Counted from the first letter of the stretch, positions 42,809 through 50,924 are shown. The stretch: 64,000 bases of DNA from Fructobacillus papyrifericola (GCF_018437235.1 NZ_JAAMFJ010000002.1:186001-250000); one strand, 5' to 3'. Made by a program: numbers and translations. Notes: a model not told the origin generated them from the sequence alone.

Positions 42809-42836
42809 GCCAGTTCTACAGGAACTGGCTTTTTTC
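42809..42836 (+). terminator. Terminator after the S component
   Basis: GCCAGTTC/GAACTGGC stem with short loop and six T. Confidence 0.88.
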
Positions 42837-42851
42837 ATTTTCTTGACATTT

Positions 42852-42880
42852 TTTACATTCTTAATAAATGGTGGGATAAT
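42852..42880 (+). promoter_or_regulatory. Promoter of the flavoprotein gene
   Basis: -35 TTTACA, 17-bp spacer, -10 GATAAT. A nearby TTGACA at 42843 is too far from any -10. Confidence 0.7.
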
Positions 42881-42907
42881 GGACTCAAGTAGAAAAGGAG
42901 GAGTCTC

Positions 42908-44245
42908 ATGTCTCAAACATACGATTACGACGTTGTCTTCATCGGGGCCGGCCACGGTGCCTTTGACGGCGCCCCCGCATTAACGGCTGCCGGTAAGACC
43001 GTTGCCTTCATCGAAGAGGACCGCGTCGGTGGTACCTGCCCCAACTGGGGTTGCAACGCCAAAATTATTCTCGAGGCACCCACGAAGCTCCTTTCTGAAG
43101 CAAGACAGTCCAATGGTATTGTCGAAGGGCCGCTCAGCCTGGATTGGTCCAAGGCCATGCAGCGCAAGCAAGAAATCATCGACGGTTTCGCCCCTGCCAT
43201 CCAAAAGGGCATGGAAGCTGCCGGCATCCACTTCATCTTTGGCCACGCCAGCTTTGTCGATGCCCACACTCTGCAGGTTGGCGATAAGCAAATCACCGCT
43301 GACAAAGTCGTCATTGCAACCGGTCAGCACAGTCACCGATTGGACATTCCCGGCAAGGAATACCTCCACGATTCAAAGGATTTCTTGAGCATCCCCGAAG
43401 TGCCCGCTAAGATGGTCATCATCGGCGCTGGCTTCATCGGTTTGGAAGCCGCTTCAATCATGCAAACGGCCGGCTCCCAGGTCACGGTTATCCTACGCGA
43501 TCAGCAGGCATTACCCGCCTTTGACCGGCAATACTCGGATCAGCTGGTAAAGGAACTGGCGCGCCAGGGCGTTCTCTTCATTAAGAACACCCAAGTGGAA
43601 CGCGTGGAAGAAAACGGTTCTTCCTACTCAATCTCAACCAGCACCGGCTCCTTCCCGGCCAACTACATTCTCGATGCAACCGGCCGCGTGCCAAACACGC
43701 AGGGGCTCAATTTGGAAAAAGTCGGTATCGACTTTGACGGCAAGGGCATTGTGGTTAACGACTACTTGCAAACCACTCAGAAAAACATCTACGCAACTGG
43801 TGACGTGGTCAAGAAGCGTCAGCCAAAGCTTACGCCAACGGCAACCTTTGAATCCCAGTACGTGGTCAGCCACATCTTGGGCGAAGAAAAGGAGCCCATC
43901 AACTATCCAGCCATTGCACAAACGGTCTTCACCGCTCCCCGACTCGCTCAAGCCGGCGTGACGATCGAAGAAGCCAAGGCTAAGCCCGATCAGTACGACT
44001 TGGTCGAACAAGATATCATGGACGACTGGTACCGCTTGGTCGACTTTGAGACGCCCGGTCAGCGAACCTTGATTTACAACAAGGATAAGCAGCTAGTCGG
44101 GGTTATCGAACTTTCCGATAAGGCTGAAGACGTGGTCAACGCCCTCTTGCCTGCCATTGAATTCGGCTGCAAGAAAGAAGAGCTAAAGCGCTTGGTCACG
44201 ATTTTCCCATCCATCGGTTATTCCGCTTTGGATAACCTGGGCTAA
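42908..44245 (+). CDS. Class I pyridine nucleotide-disulfide oxidoreductase
   Basis: 445-aa FAD/NAD(P)H enzyme of the glutathione reductase/dihydrolipoamide dehydrogenase superfamily. FAD site VVFIGAGHGAF, redox-active disulfide GGTCPNWGCNAK, NAD(P) site VIIGAGFIGLEAAS, second FAD motif NIYATGDV. The C-terminal His-Pro-Thr...Glu catalytic dyad of the family is replaced by IFPSIGY, so it probably does not reduce a classic disulfide. It may act as a diaphorase or on a small thiol. Monocistronic with strong promoter and terminator. Confidence 0.9.
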   Translation: MSQTYDYDVVFIGAGHGAFDGAPALTAAGKTVAFIEEDRVGGTCPNWGCNAKIILEAPTKLLSEARQSNGIVEGPLSLDWSKAMQRKQEIIDGFAPAIQKGMEAAGIHFIFGHASFVDAHTLQVGDKQITADKVVIATGQHSHRLDIPGKEYLHDSKDFLSIPEVPAKMVIIGAGFIGLEAASIMQTAGSQVTVILRDQQALPAFDRQYSDQLVKELARQGVLFIKNTQVERVEENGSSYSISTSTGSFPANYILDATGRVPNTQGLNLEKVGIDFDGKGIVVNDYLQTTQKNIYATGDVVKKRQPKLTPTATFESQYVVSHILGEEKEPINYPAIAQTVFTAPRLAQAGVTIEEAKAKPDQYDLVEQDIMDDWYRLVDFETPGQRTLIYNKDKQLVGVIELSDKAEDVVNALLPAIEFGCKKEELKRLVTIFPSIGYSALDNLG

Positions 44246-44264
44246 TCAATCACCTTATCAACAA

Positions 44265-44299
44265 GAAAAAGGACTTCGTTTTAAACGAAGTCCTTTTTT
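44265..44299 (+). terminator. Terminator after the flavoprotein gene
   Basis: AAAAAGGACTTCG/CGAAGTCCTTTTT with TTTTAAA loop; also suits the convergent gene. Confidence 0.92.
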
Positions 44300-44322
44300 A
44301 ATGCCAGCAATTTAAAAGTCAA

Positions 44323-44997
44323 TCAGCCATTCACCAACCAGATAATCACTGGAATTGACACAATCGCGTTACTGATGGCGTGCTGGGCCATGCTTGCCGT
44401 CAATTTTTTCGTTTGTCGGTAGGTCAACGCAAGCAAGAAGGCTGATTTGAAATATAGAACAAAGACCAGCAGATTGTCCCAGGTAATGAAGAGCGTCTGC
44501 AAGTGCAGATAGGCAAAGATCAGAGCAGATACAAAGGCCATGCCCAACGTCAGCTTCTTCTTAGTGAAGGCATTCATGACATAACCCCTGAAAACCAATT
44601 CTTCAAAAATCGGTCCCCAGACCATAATAAAGGAAAACATCAAAACAAGTTCTGCAGCACTAAGGCCCTGAAGATGTTGTAAAATAGCCGCCTGATTGAC
44701 GCTGTGAACGTTCAAGCCCAAGTACAAGCCAATAAAACGGAGCAGCCGATAAAGAACAAATTGCAAGAAAAGGTTTCGTACAATGACAAAGCAGTCATGA
44801 CCGTTCAGCTTCACAAAGCGTTGCTGATCCGTCGCATTTTTGCGGACAAGCCAAACCGACAGAAAAATACCAAAACAGTAAAAGGCAGTAGCCAGCAACT
44901 GCATTGGAACCATATCGGCACTGGCTGCCGTGTACCCAACCCACTTGGCCAGGCAAACCAAGAGAATAAAAAGCGAAATCTTCCTTACAATTGCCAT
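44323..44997 (-). CDS. CPBP-family intramembrane glutamic protease
   Basis: 224 aa with about seven membrane segments. Abi/CAAX-protease motifs: EELVFRG (the EExxxR motif), the His in IFAYLHLQ and HAISNAIV (HxxxN). In lactobacilli such proteins are linked to bacteriocin self-immunity or envelope maintenance, but no bacteriocin gene is near. Single minus-strand gene 107 bases downstream of metG, whose terminator precedes it. Confidence 0.88.
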   Translation of the reverse strand: MAIVRKISLFILLVCLAKWVGYTAASADMVPMQLLATAFYCFGIFLSVWLVRKNATDQQRFVKLNGHDCFVIVRNLFLQFVLYRLLRFIGLYLGLNVHSVNQAAILQHLQGLSAAELVLMFSFIMVWGPIFEELVFRGYVMNAFTKKKLTLGMAFVSALIFAYLHLQTLFITWDNLLVFVLYFKSAFLLALTYRQTKKLTASMAQHAISNAIVSIPVIIWLVNG

Positions 44998-45055
44998 CTA
45001 GGCCACCTTTCGTTTTATTATCAGCAGCGACGTTGCAATGCTCAACCTTTTTTAC

Positions 45056-45092
45056 AAAAAGCCGGCCCACAAAAAATTGTAAGGCCGGCCTT
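45056..45092 (-). terminator. metG terminator
   Basis: GGCCGGC/GCCGGCC stem with a long A/T loop and T-run on the minus strand. Confidence 0.8.
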
Positions 45093-45104
45093 CAAATCAC
45101 GTTT

Positions 45105-47141
45105 TTATTCAATTCCCGATCCAGCTTCGATGCTGTCAGGCAAAATCGATACGGTTACGATGCCGTTCTTCTCAGCTGAAAGAACCATTCCTTCGGACAG
45201 CTCACCAGCCATCTTCCGGGGCTTCATGTTGGCCACAATCGCGACCGTCTTGCCAACCAAAACTTCTGGTTCTGGGTACCACTGACGAATTCCCGAAAGA
45301 ATCTGACGGGGCTTCTCTGAACCATCATCCAAGGTAAACTTGATCAACTTCTTCGACTTTGGCAACAGTTCGGCCGCCGTAATCTTGGCTGCCAAAATTT
45401 CAATCTTATCAAAGTCATCGTATTCGATTGCTGCCTTGTGTTCCACGGCTTCTTGCTTTTGCTGTTCAGCCTTCTTAGCCGCTTCCTTAACGGCACGGCC
45501 CTTGCCCTTGGTGTCCTTTGACACCAAACCGGCGATGAAGCCCACCTCTTCTTCCACGTCCAAACGTGGAAAGATTGGCTGACCCTTCTTGACGACTTTG
45601 GCACCGGCTGGCAAATCCGCCATGGCCAAGCCGTTCAAAGTCAAGCCGCCCTCTGGCAAAGTCAAGCCAAGCTGTTCAAAGATCGCCTTTGGCACGTCAA
45701 CCATGACCGGTTGGAGCATGGCCGCAACCACTCGCAAGCCGGCGGCCAAGTGGGCCATCACGGCTGACAGCGTCGCCTTGGCCTCGGCGTCTTCACCGGC
45801 CTTCTTGGCCAAAACCCATGGCTCCGTTTCATCGATGTACTTGTTGGCCCGACGAACGATGGCCCAAACGGATTCGAGGGCGTCAGCCGTGTGAACCCCA
45901 GCCATCTGTTCTTGGTAAGCGGCTAACTTTTCGGCTACCAACTCTTCAAAGTCGGCATCAAAGGCCGTCTTGTCCGAAACAAATTCTGGCAAAACGCCAC
46001 CCTCGTACTTGTTGATCATGGCAACCGTTCGGTTGAGCAAGTTACCCAAGTCGTTGGCCAAGTCGAAGTTCACGCGGGAAACGAAGTCTTCCGGTGAAAA
46101 GACCCCGTCGTTACCAAATGGCATGGCCCGCAAGAGGTAGTAGCGGACGGCATCCAAGCTGTAGCGTTCCGTCAAGTCTTCTGGGTAAATGACGTTTCCC
46201 TTCGACTTGGACATCTTGCCGTCCTTCATCACCAGCCAACCGTGGCCAATGATTTCCTTTGGCAATTCCAGGCCGAGGGCGTGGAGCATGATTGGCCAGT
46301 AAATAATGTGGAAACGAACGATTTCCTTTCCAACCAACTGAATGTTGGCTGGCCAGAACTTCTTGAAGAGGTCATCCTTATCGGTTCCGTAGCCCAAAGC
46401 CGTAATATAGTTGGCCAAGGCGTCAATCCAAACGTAAATGACGTGCTTTTCATCGCCGGGAACTGGAACCCCCCAGTCAAAGGAAGTTCGCGTAACGGCC
46501 AAATCTTCCAACCCTGGCAAGATGAAGTTTTGCAACATCTCGTTCATCCGGGATTCGGGCTGGACGAATTCCGGGTGGGCCTTGTAGTAGTCCACCAACC
46601 AGTCGGCGTACTTGGACATCTTGAAGAAGTAGGTCTCTTCTTGAATCTTTTCGACTTCGTGGCCGGATGGCGCCTTCCCACCAATCATCTTGCCGTCGTC
46701 ATCTCGGTAGACTTCGGCCAATTGTGATTCGGTAAAGTACTCTTCGTCAGAAACGGAATACCAACCTTCATACTGGCCCTTGTAGATATCACCCTGATCA
46801 AGCAACTGCTGGAAAATCTTTTGCACGGCTTTTTCGTGGTCAACGTCGGTCGTCCGAATAAACTTGTCATAGGAAATGTTCATCAACGACCAGAGGTCCT
46901 TGATGTCCTTGGCCATCTTATCCAAGTATTCCTTTTCAGTCGTGCCAGCAGCGGCGGCCTTCTTCTGAATCTTTTCACCGTGTTCGTCGGTACCGGTCAA
47001 GAAGAAGACGTCATCACCGAGCAAGCGGTGGTATCGCGCAGCCGCATCGGCCAAAACAGTCGTATAAGTGTTTCCCAATTGCAGCTTTCCGGATGGATAG
47101 TAAATGGGCGTTGTAATATAGAAGGTATTTTTTTCTGACAT
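45105..47141 (-). CDS. metG: Methionine--tRNA ligase
   Basis: 678 aa. Class I synthetase: N-terminal TTPIYYPSGKLQLGNTYTT in place of the HIGH region, TGTDEHGEKIQ, KMSKSKGN, an anticodon-binding helical domain, and a C-terminal OB-fold tRNA-binding domain (from about residue 575). The zinc-knuckle cysteines of the E. coli type are absent, so it is the zinc-free group. The first His of the HIGH motif is Gln here. No T-box precedes it. Confidence 0.96.
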   Translation of the reverse strand: MSEKNTFYITTPIYYPSGKLQLGNTYTTVLADAAARYHRLLGDDVFFLTGTDEHGEKIQKKAAAAGTTEKEYLDKMAKDIKDLWSLMNISYDKFIRTTDVDHEKAVQKIFQQLLDQGDIYKGQYEGWYSVSDEEYFTESQLAEVYRDDDGKMIGGKAPSGHEVEKIQEETYFFKMSKYADWLVDYYKAHPEFVQPESRMNEMLQNFILPGLEDLAVTRTSFDWGVPVPGDEKHVIYVWIDALANYITALGYGTDKDDLFKKFWPANIQLVGKEIVRFHIIYWPIMLHALGLELPKEIIGHGWLVMKDGKMSKSKGNVIYPEDLTERYSLDAVRYYLLRAMPFGNDGVFSPEDFVSRVNFDLANDLGNLLNRTVAMINKYEGGVLPEFVSDKTAFDADFEELVAEKLAAYQEQMAGVHTADALESVWAIVRRANKYIDETEPWVLAKKAGEDAEAKATLSAVMAHLAAGLRVVAAMLQPVMVDVPKAIFEQLGLTLPEGGLTLNGLAMADLPAGAKVVKKGQPIFPRLDVEEEVGFIAGLVSKDTKGKGRAVKEAAKKAEQQKQEAVEHKAAIEYDDFDKIEILAAKITAAELLPKSKKLIKFTLDDGSEKPRQILSGIRQWYPEPEVLVGKTVAIVANMKPRKMAGELSEGMVLSAEKNGIVTVSILPDSIEAGSGIE

Positions 47142-47182
47142 ATGAGTCCCTTTCCTGGCTAATGGTGCCTGTTCTGTCCACT

Positions 47183-47191
47183 ATTATAGCA
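47183..47191 (-). promoter_or_regulatory. metG promoter (extended -10)
   Basis: TGCTATAAT on the minus strand, about 40 bases before the ATG. Confidence 0.65.
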
Positions 47192-47276
47192 AAAAGGCCC
47201 CCTTCTAACCAGTCGTGACAGCAGTCAGTCAAAGAGAAAAAGTCCTAATAAACCATTTTTATACTTTTTTTCACGA

Positions 47277-47305
47277 AAGCCTCTTTTCTAATTAAAAAGG
47301 GCTTT
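47277..47305. other. Hairpin of unknown role between metG and the cysteine leader
   Basis: AAAGCC..GGCTTT with A/T-rich inner pairing, followed on the plus strand by TTTT. There is no gene upstream on either strand for it to terminate. Confidence 0.35.
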
Positions 47306-47356
47306 TTGCCAAGCAGACCAATTCTTTTGACTTTGTCTTGTTTTTCCGAAACTTTA

Positions 47357-47385
47357 TTGACAAAAAAATTACGCACCGGTACACT
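47357..47385 (+). promoter_or_regulatory. Promoter of the cysteine leader/ABC transporter operon
   Basis: -35 TTGACA (consensus), exactly 17 bp, -10 TACACT. Transcript start expected near 47392, 20 bases before the leader ATG. Confidence 0.85.
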
Positions 47386-47412
47386 AAAAACAGATTAAAA
47401 AGGAGAGTAACT

Positions 47413-47487
47413 ATGAACGCAAACACAATCAATGCCCAAATGAACATGATGACTCAAACGGTTTGCTGTTGTACACCGCTTATTTAG
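47413..47487 (+). CDS. 24-aa cysteine leader peptide
   Basis: An AAGGAGAG ribosome site seven bases before the ATG starts a 24-codon ORF ending V-C-C-C-T-P-L-I and a TAG stop. The three consecutive Cys codons (TGC TGT TGT, 47464-47472) lie five codons before the stop. The stop overlaps the first base of the GGGTGG antiterminator arm. Position, size, run of one amino acid and the following terminator are those of a classical attenuator leader peptide. No resemblance to a functional protein family. Confidence 0.85.
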   Translation: MNANTINAQMNMMTQTVCCCTPLI

Positions 47488-47565
47488 GGTGGCGTTTGTA
47501 GGTTAAAGACCACCCAATTCAAGTAGGGACCCTTTCTCTACTTGGGGGTGGTCTTTTCTTTTTGA
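47464..47565 (+). promoter_or_regulatory. Ribosome-mediated transcription attenuator responding to cysteine
   Basis: Arms: 1, around 47472-47479 (adjacent to the Cys codons); 2, GGGTGG at 47487-47492; 3, CCACCC at 47510-47515; 4, in GGGTGGTCTTT at 47546-47556. Pairing 2:3 is a perfect 6-bp antiterminator. Pairing 3:4 (AAAGACCACCC with GGGTGGTCTTT, 11 bp, plus inner CAAGTAG/CTACTTG) makes a terminator followed by TTTTCTTTTT. Arm 1 can pair imperfectly with arm 2. Ribosome stalling at the Cys codons would free arm 2 and allow read-through; a ribosome at the stop codon would cover arm 2 and allow termination. Confidence 0.8.
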
Positions 47566-47584
47566 GTAAATTAGGAGTACGAAA

Positions 47585-48379
47585 ATGAACAAAAAAATCG
47601 CAATTATTCTAGCAGGACTAATCGTTATCATCGGGGCTATCTTTGGAATCAGCAAGATGGCCTCATCACAAAAGGATGACACCACCATTAAGGCCGGTAC
47701 CTTTACCGTTGGTTTGGAAGGAACCTACGCGCCCTTCTCTTACCACGACGACAAGGGAAACTTGACCGGTTTCGAAGTTGAAATTGCCGAAGCCCTGGCT
47801 AAGAAAATGGACATGAAAGTCAACTTCGTCCAATCAAAGTGGGATTCCTTAATCGCCGGAATCAACGCTAAGCGTTACGACGCCGTCATCAACAACATCG
47901 GAATCACCGACGATCGGAAGAAGAACTACCGGATGTCAACGCCTTACCTTTACCCCAAAGCCGCTTTGATTCGTCGCACCGGTGATACGTCATTAAATAA
48001 GCTCTCCGATATCAAGGGGAAGACGATGGCCCAATCCGTAACGTCAAACTACGGAAAACGAGCCCAAGCGGAAGGTGCCAACATCAAGGCCGTTGCAGGT
48101 ATCATCGAGGCCATGAACCTGTTGACAACCAACCGTGCCGACGGTTCCTTAAACGATATGGGTGCCTTTGAAAACTGGAAGCAGTCAAACCCCGATGCCG
48201 ATGTCGAAGCCGTTGACGTCTCAAAGGACATGGGCTCAACACCTGACGGTGTCTTGATGAACAAGGATAACAAGAAGCTTCAAGAAAAGGTCAACAAGGC
48301 CATGAAGGAAATTCGCGAAGACGGTACCTTGACCAAGCTGTCAAAGAAGTACTTCAACAAGGACTTGACCAAGGAATAA
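47585..48379 (+). CDS. Amino-acid ABC transporter substrate-binding protein (probable cystine/cysteine)
   Basis: 264-aa family 3 solute-binding protein. N-terminal hydrophobic segment about residues 5-22, no lipobox Cys. The mature domain starts FTVGLEGTYAPFSYHDDKGNLTGFEVEIAEALAK, with KRYDAVINNIGITDDRKKNY at the ligand site. The G-x-E-G-T-Y-A-P-F start and following motifs resemble TcyA/FliY-type cystine binders. Preceded by the cysteine attenuator, followed by permease and ATPase of the same importer. AGGAG site. The protein contains no cysteine. Confidence 0.92.
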   Translation: MNKKIAIILAGLIVIIGAIFGISKMASSQKDDTTIKAGTFTVGLEGTYAPFSYHDDKGNLTGFEVEIAEALAKKMDMKVNFVQSKWDSLIAGINAKRYDAVINNIGITDDRKKNYRMSTPYLYPKAALIRRTGDTSLNKLSDIKGKTMAQSVTSNYGKRAQAEGANIKAVAGIIEAMNLLTTNRADGSLNDMGAFENWKQSNPDADVEAVDVSKDMGSTPDGVLMNKDNKKLQEKVNKAMKEIREDGTLTKLSKKYFNKDLTKE

Positions 48380-48408
48380 GCGCAAGCAAATTATAATAGG
48401 AAGAAAGT

Positions 48409-49107
48409 ATGACAGACTTTTTCAACCTGGCAGTTAAATACCTGCCCGAACTTTTCATTGCAGCAATCAAATACACCATTCCACTGACAGCGATTTCCTT
48501 CTTTTTCGGATTGATCTTCGCCTCTTTGACCGCCCTGATTCGCGTGTCAAAGCTTCCGCAAAACGAATGGGCGGCCGCCTTTTTACAAATCGTGAAGTGG
48601 TTGGCCAACGCCTACGTCTGGTTCTTCCGCTCCACGCCGTTAATCGTTCAACTCTTTATCGTCTTCTACGGTTTACCAAACGCCCACATCGCCTTCTTCC
48701 AGTCGGCCTGGGTATCGGCCATCACGGTCTTCTCCTTGAATACCGGGGCCTACGCGTCGGAGACGATCCGCGCATCGATTTCTTCTGTTCCAGAAGTCCA
48801 AAAGCAGGCGGCCGAATCGCTTGGCATGACCCGTGCACAAGTCTATTTGAACGTCGTCTTGCCACAGGCGGCGCGGATTTCCATTCCGCCCCTATCAAAC
48901 TCTTTGATTGGCCTGTTAAAGGACACTTCCCTGGCTTCCGTCATCACCATCGTGGAAATTTTTTACCTGTCCCAGCAAATCGCTGCGGCCAACTATAAGG
49001 TTTTGTCGATGTACATTCTGGTTGCCTTGGTCTACGCCTTCTTCACGTCAATTCTGTCAATCGGTCAGCACTACCTAGAAAAGTACACATCGAGGTTTGC
49101 CCAATGA
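48409..49107 (+). CDS. Amino-acid ABC transporter permease (probable cystine/cysteine)
   Basis: 232 aa with about five membrane segments, His/Glu/Gln/Arg (HisM/GlnP) family. N-terminal PLTAISFFFGLIFASL, FFRSTPLIVQLFIVFYGLP and the EAA loop SVPEVQKQAAESLGMTRAQVYLNVVLPQA. Overlaps the ATPase start by four bases. TcyB-like by context. Contains no cysteine. Confidence 0.93.
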   Translation: MTDFFNLAVKYLPELFIAAIKYTIPLTAISFFFGLIFASLTALIRVSKLPQNEWAAAFLQIVKWLANAYVWFFRSTPLIVQLFIVFYGLPNAHIAFFQSAWVSAITVFSLNTGAYASETIRASISSVPEVQKQAAESLGMTRAQVYLNVVLPQAARISIPPLSNSLIGLLKDTSLASVITIVEIFYLSQQIAAANYKVLSMYILVALVYAFFTSILSIGQHYLEKYTSRFAQ

Positions 49108-49838
49108 TTCAAGTAAAAAATCTCAGTAAGCACTACCCTGACAAAGTCGCCTTAGACGACATCTCGGTTGACTTTCCCGCCGAAGAAACGACGGCCATCG
49201 TCGGTCCTTCGGGATCTGGTAAGTCAACACTCTTGCAGGCCTTAAACCTCCTGGAGCGGCCCGATCAAGGAATTCTGACCATTGATGACATCAGCCTCGA
49301 TTTGGCAAAGCCTTTGACCAGCAGCCAAATCCTTCAGATTCGGCAAAAGACGGCCATGGTCTTTCAAGAAAAGGCCCTCTTCACTCACTTGAACGTGATG
49401 AAGAACCTGACCGAAGGCCCAATCAAGGTCCAAAAGAAGTCCAAGCAGGAAGCCGAAGCAAAGGCCCAGGCGTTGCTTGAACAGTTTGACATGACGGAAT
49501 TGGCCAACCGCTACCCCTACCAACTTTCAGGCGGGCAGCAACAGCGCGTGGCCATTCTGCGTGCTTTGGCCATGGAACCCAAGTACTTGCTCTTAGATGA
49601 GCCAACCTCAGCCCTGGATCCGGAATTGGAAGCACAAGTTCTCCGTGTCTTGAAGGACTTGGCCAAAAAGGACGTGTCCATGATTATCGTCACGCACAAC
49701 ATGGCTTTTGCCGAACAGGTGGCCGACCAGATCATCTTTGTTGATAACGGTTCGATTGGCTATGCTGGACCAACCGATGGCTTCTTTCATTCGAAGGAAG
49801 CTCGCATTAAGCAATTCTTAGGAGCAATGTCCTTCTAA
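49104..49838 (+). CDS. Amino-acid ABC transporter ATP-binding protein (probable cystine/cysteine)
   Basis: 244 aa. Walker [11 protein letters not shown]-loop [11 protein letters not shown], signature [15 protein letters not shown], Walker [13 protein letters not shown]-loop VTHNMAFA. Completes a three-gene importer in the order binding protein-permease-ATPase. Its stop shares a base with the nuclease start (TAATG). Contains no cysteine. Confidence 0.95.
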   Translation: MIQVKNLSKHYPDKVALDDISVDFPAEETTAIVGPSGSGKSTLLQALNLLERPDQGILTIDDISLDLAKPLTSSQILQIRQKTAMVFQEKALFTHLNVMKNLTEGPIKVQKKSKQEAEAKAQALLEQFDMTELANRYPYQLSGGQQQRVAILRALAMEPKYLLLDEPTSALDPELEAQVLRVLKDLAKKDVSMIIVTHNMAFAEQVADQIIFVDNGSIGYAGPTDGFFHSKEARIKQFLGAMSF

Positions 49839-50737
49839 TGGCAAAACGACAAACGAATCAAAAACGATTTACCCAAACCGCCACAATGGTTCTCGCTCTC
49901 GTGGCGGTTTTTGCCTTTCAAGCCGTCAAAAATGAAGGGGTGCATAAGCAAGGACCAAGCGAACAAAAACAGTCAAAGGTCCTACAGTCAGCGAAGAAGG
50001 CCAACCGTTCGGCCAATGTCACGGCAACATCTGCTTCTGATCAAGACCTCTTAAACATCAAGTGGGACGGCACCCTGGATGGCGACATTGTTCACTTGAA
50101 CAATAACCAGGCGACTTTTTCAGACGAGGAGTTGAAACAAAGCTTTCCAGGCAATAAGAGCAAGCTCAATCCAGTTGACGGCCTAGCGCTTTCCAACCTA
50201 GACAGCCTCGGTCGTTCCGGCCAAGCCAACTTTGTCGCTTCCAAGAAGGCCATGGACAAAGTCACTAAACGACCAAGCCAGATTCCAAAGAGCGTCCGCC
50301 CCTCTGGCTGGAACCAAAACGACCACTTCAACGGAACGTTCTGGGTCGGCGGCAGCCACAACAACCCCAAAGTCAGCCTGGGTGGCAGCAAGCAGGCCCT
50401 GTGGAACAAGTCCCACATTGTCGGCTATCAGTTCTTTGGCATGGCCACGATGGTCACTGAAAACATGACCACTGGCACTCGTGTCGAAAACGCCTATCCT
50501 GGCCAGCTGGTGCCAGAAGACGACATTCTTTATGCGTTAAAGGAGCACCCAAACATCACCATTCGTGGTCAGGTCACACCGGTTTATTCCGGTAACGAAC
50601 TAGTGCCACGCGGGGTCCACTACATGGCCAAATCGGTCGAGGACAACGGGGCAACGCTGAACTTGAACTACTGGATCTTCAACGTTCAACCAGGCATCAC
50701 CATCAATTATCAAACCGGTGCAGCAACCGTCGATTAA
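49838..50737 (+). CDS. Secreted/anchored DNA/RNA non-specific endonuclease
   Basis: 299 aa. N-terminal membrane/signal segment (about residues 12-28), a linker rich in Lys/Ser/Gln, then an EndA-like nuclease domain with catalytic His in LWNKSHIVGYQFFG, TGTRVENAYPG and QVTPVYSGNELVPRGVHYMA. The family normally carries N-[RK]-S-H. It probably degrades extracellular nucleic acids. Surprisingly it is translationally coupled to the transporter ATPase and so would be under the same cysteine attenuator. No cysteine in the sequence. Confidence 0.88.
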   Translation: MAKRQTNQKRFTQTATMVLALVAVFAFQAVKNEGVHKQGPSEQKQSKVLQSAKKANRSANVTATSASDQDLLNIKWDGTLDGDIVHLNNNQATFSDEELKQSFPGNKSKLNPVDGLALSNLDSLGRSGQANFVASKKAMDKVTKRPSQIPKSVRPSGWNQNDHFNGTFWVGGSHNNPKVSLGGSKQALWNKSHIVGYQFFGMATMVTENMTTGTRVENAYPGQLVPEDDILYALKEHPNITIRGQVTPVYSGNELVPRGVHYMAKSVEDNGATLNLNYWIFNVQPGITINYQTGAATVD

Positions 50738-50742
50738 AAGGC

Positions 50743-50778
50743 AAAAGTCGGGCAGGATTTCTCCTGCCCGACTTTTTA
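50743..50778 (+). terminator. Terminator of the transporter-nuclease operon
   Basis: AAAAGTCGGGCAGGA-TTTC-TCCTGCCCGACTTTT, 15-bp stem with T-run. Confidence 0.93.
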
Positions 50779-50784
50779 TGTACA

Positions 50785-50813
50785 AAAAAAGAAGCGATAT
50801 TCTCGCTTCTTTT
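50785..50813 (-). terminator. tRNA-Leu terminator
   Basis: AAAAGAAGCGA/TCGCTTCTTTT then TTT on the minus strand. Confidence 0.88.
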
Positions 50814-50818
50814 ACGGA

Positions 50819-50902
50819 TGCCCTCGGTGGGAGTCGAACCCACACGGTGTTGCCACCACTGGATTTTGAGTCCAGCGCGTCTGCCAATTCCGCCACAAGG
50901 GC
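50819..50902 (-). tRNA. tRNA-Leu (CAA)
   Basis: 84 nt with a long variable arm (class II). Acceptor GCCCTTG/CGAGGGC, discriminator A, T-loop GGTTCGACTCC, anticodon loop CTCAAAA giving anticodon CAA for UUG codons. CCA is not encoded (TCC follows). Confidence 0.95.
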
Positions 50903-50924
50903 ATTGCGTTTTCACAACTATATT

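Noticed and set aside
42843-42848. TTGACA as -35 for the flavoprotein gene
   Set aside because: It is 26 bp from GATAAT; TTTACA at 42852 has exactly 17 bp.
47400-47500. Possible T-box upstream of the cystine-type transporter because AGGGTGG and AGGAGAGTAAC resemble T-box leader pieces
   Set aside because: The conserved ACCGCG is missing, the leader is only about 100 nt with a complete ORF in the place of stem I, and the strings match the 16600 region only over the ribosome-site-like part.
49104-49838. Gene symbols tcyA/B/C for the transporter
   Set aside because: Family and the cysteine leader make cystine or cysteine likely, but the substrate is not proven by sequence, so no symbol was assigned.
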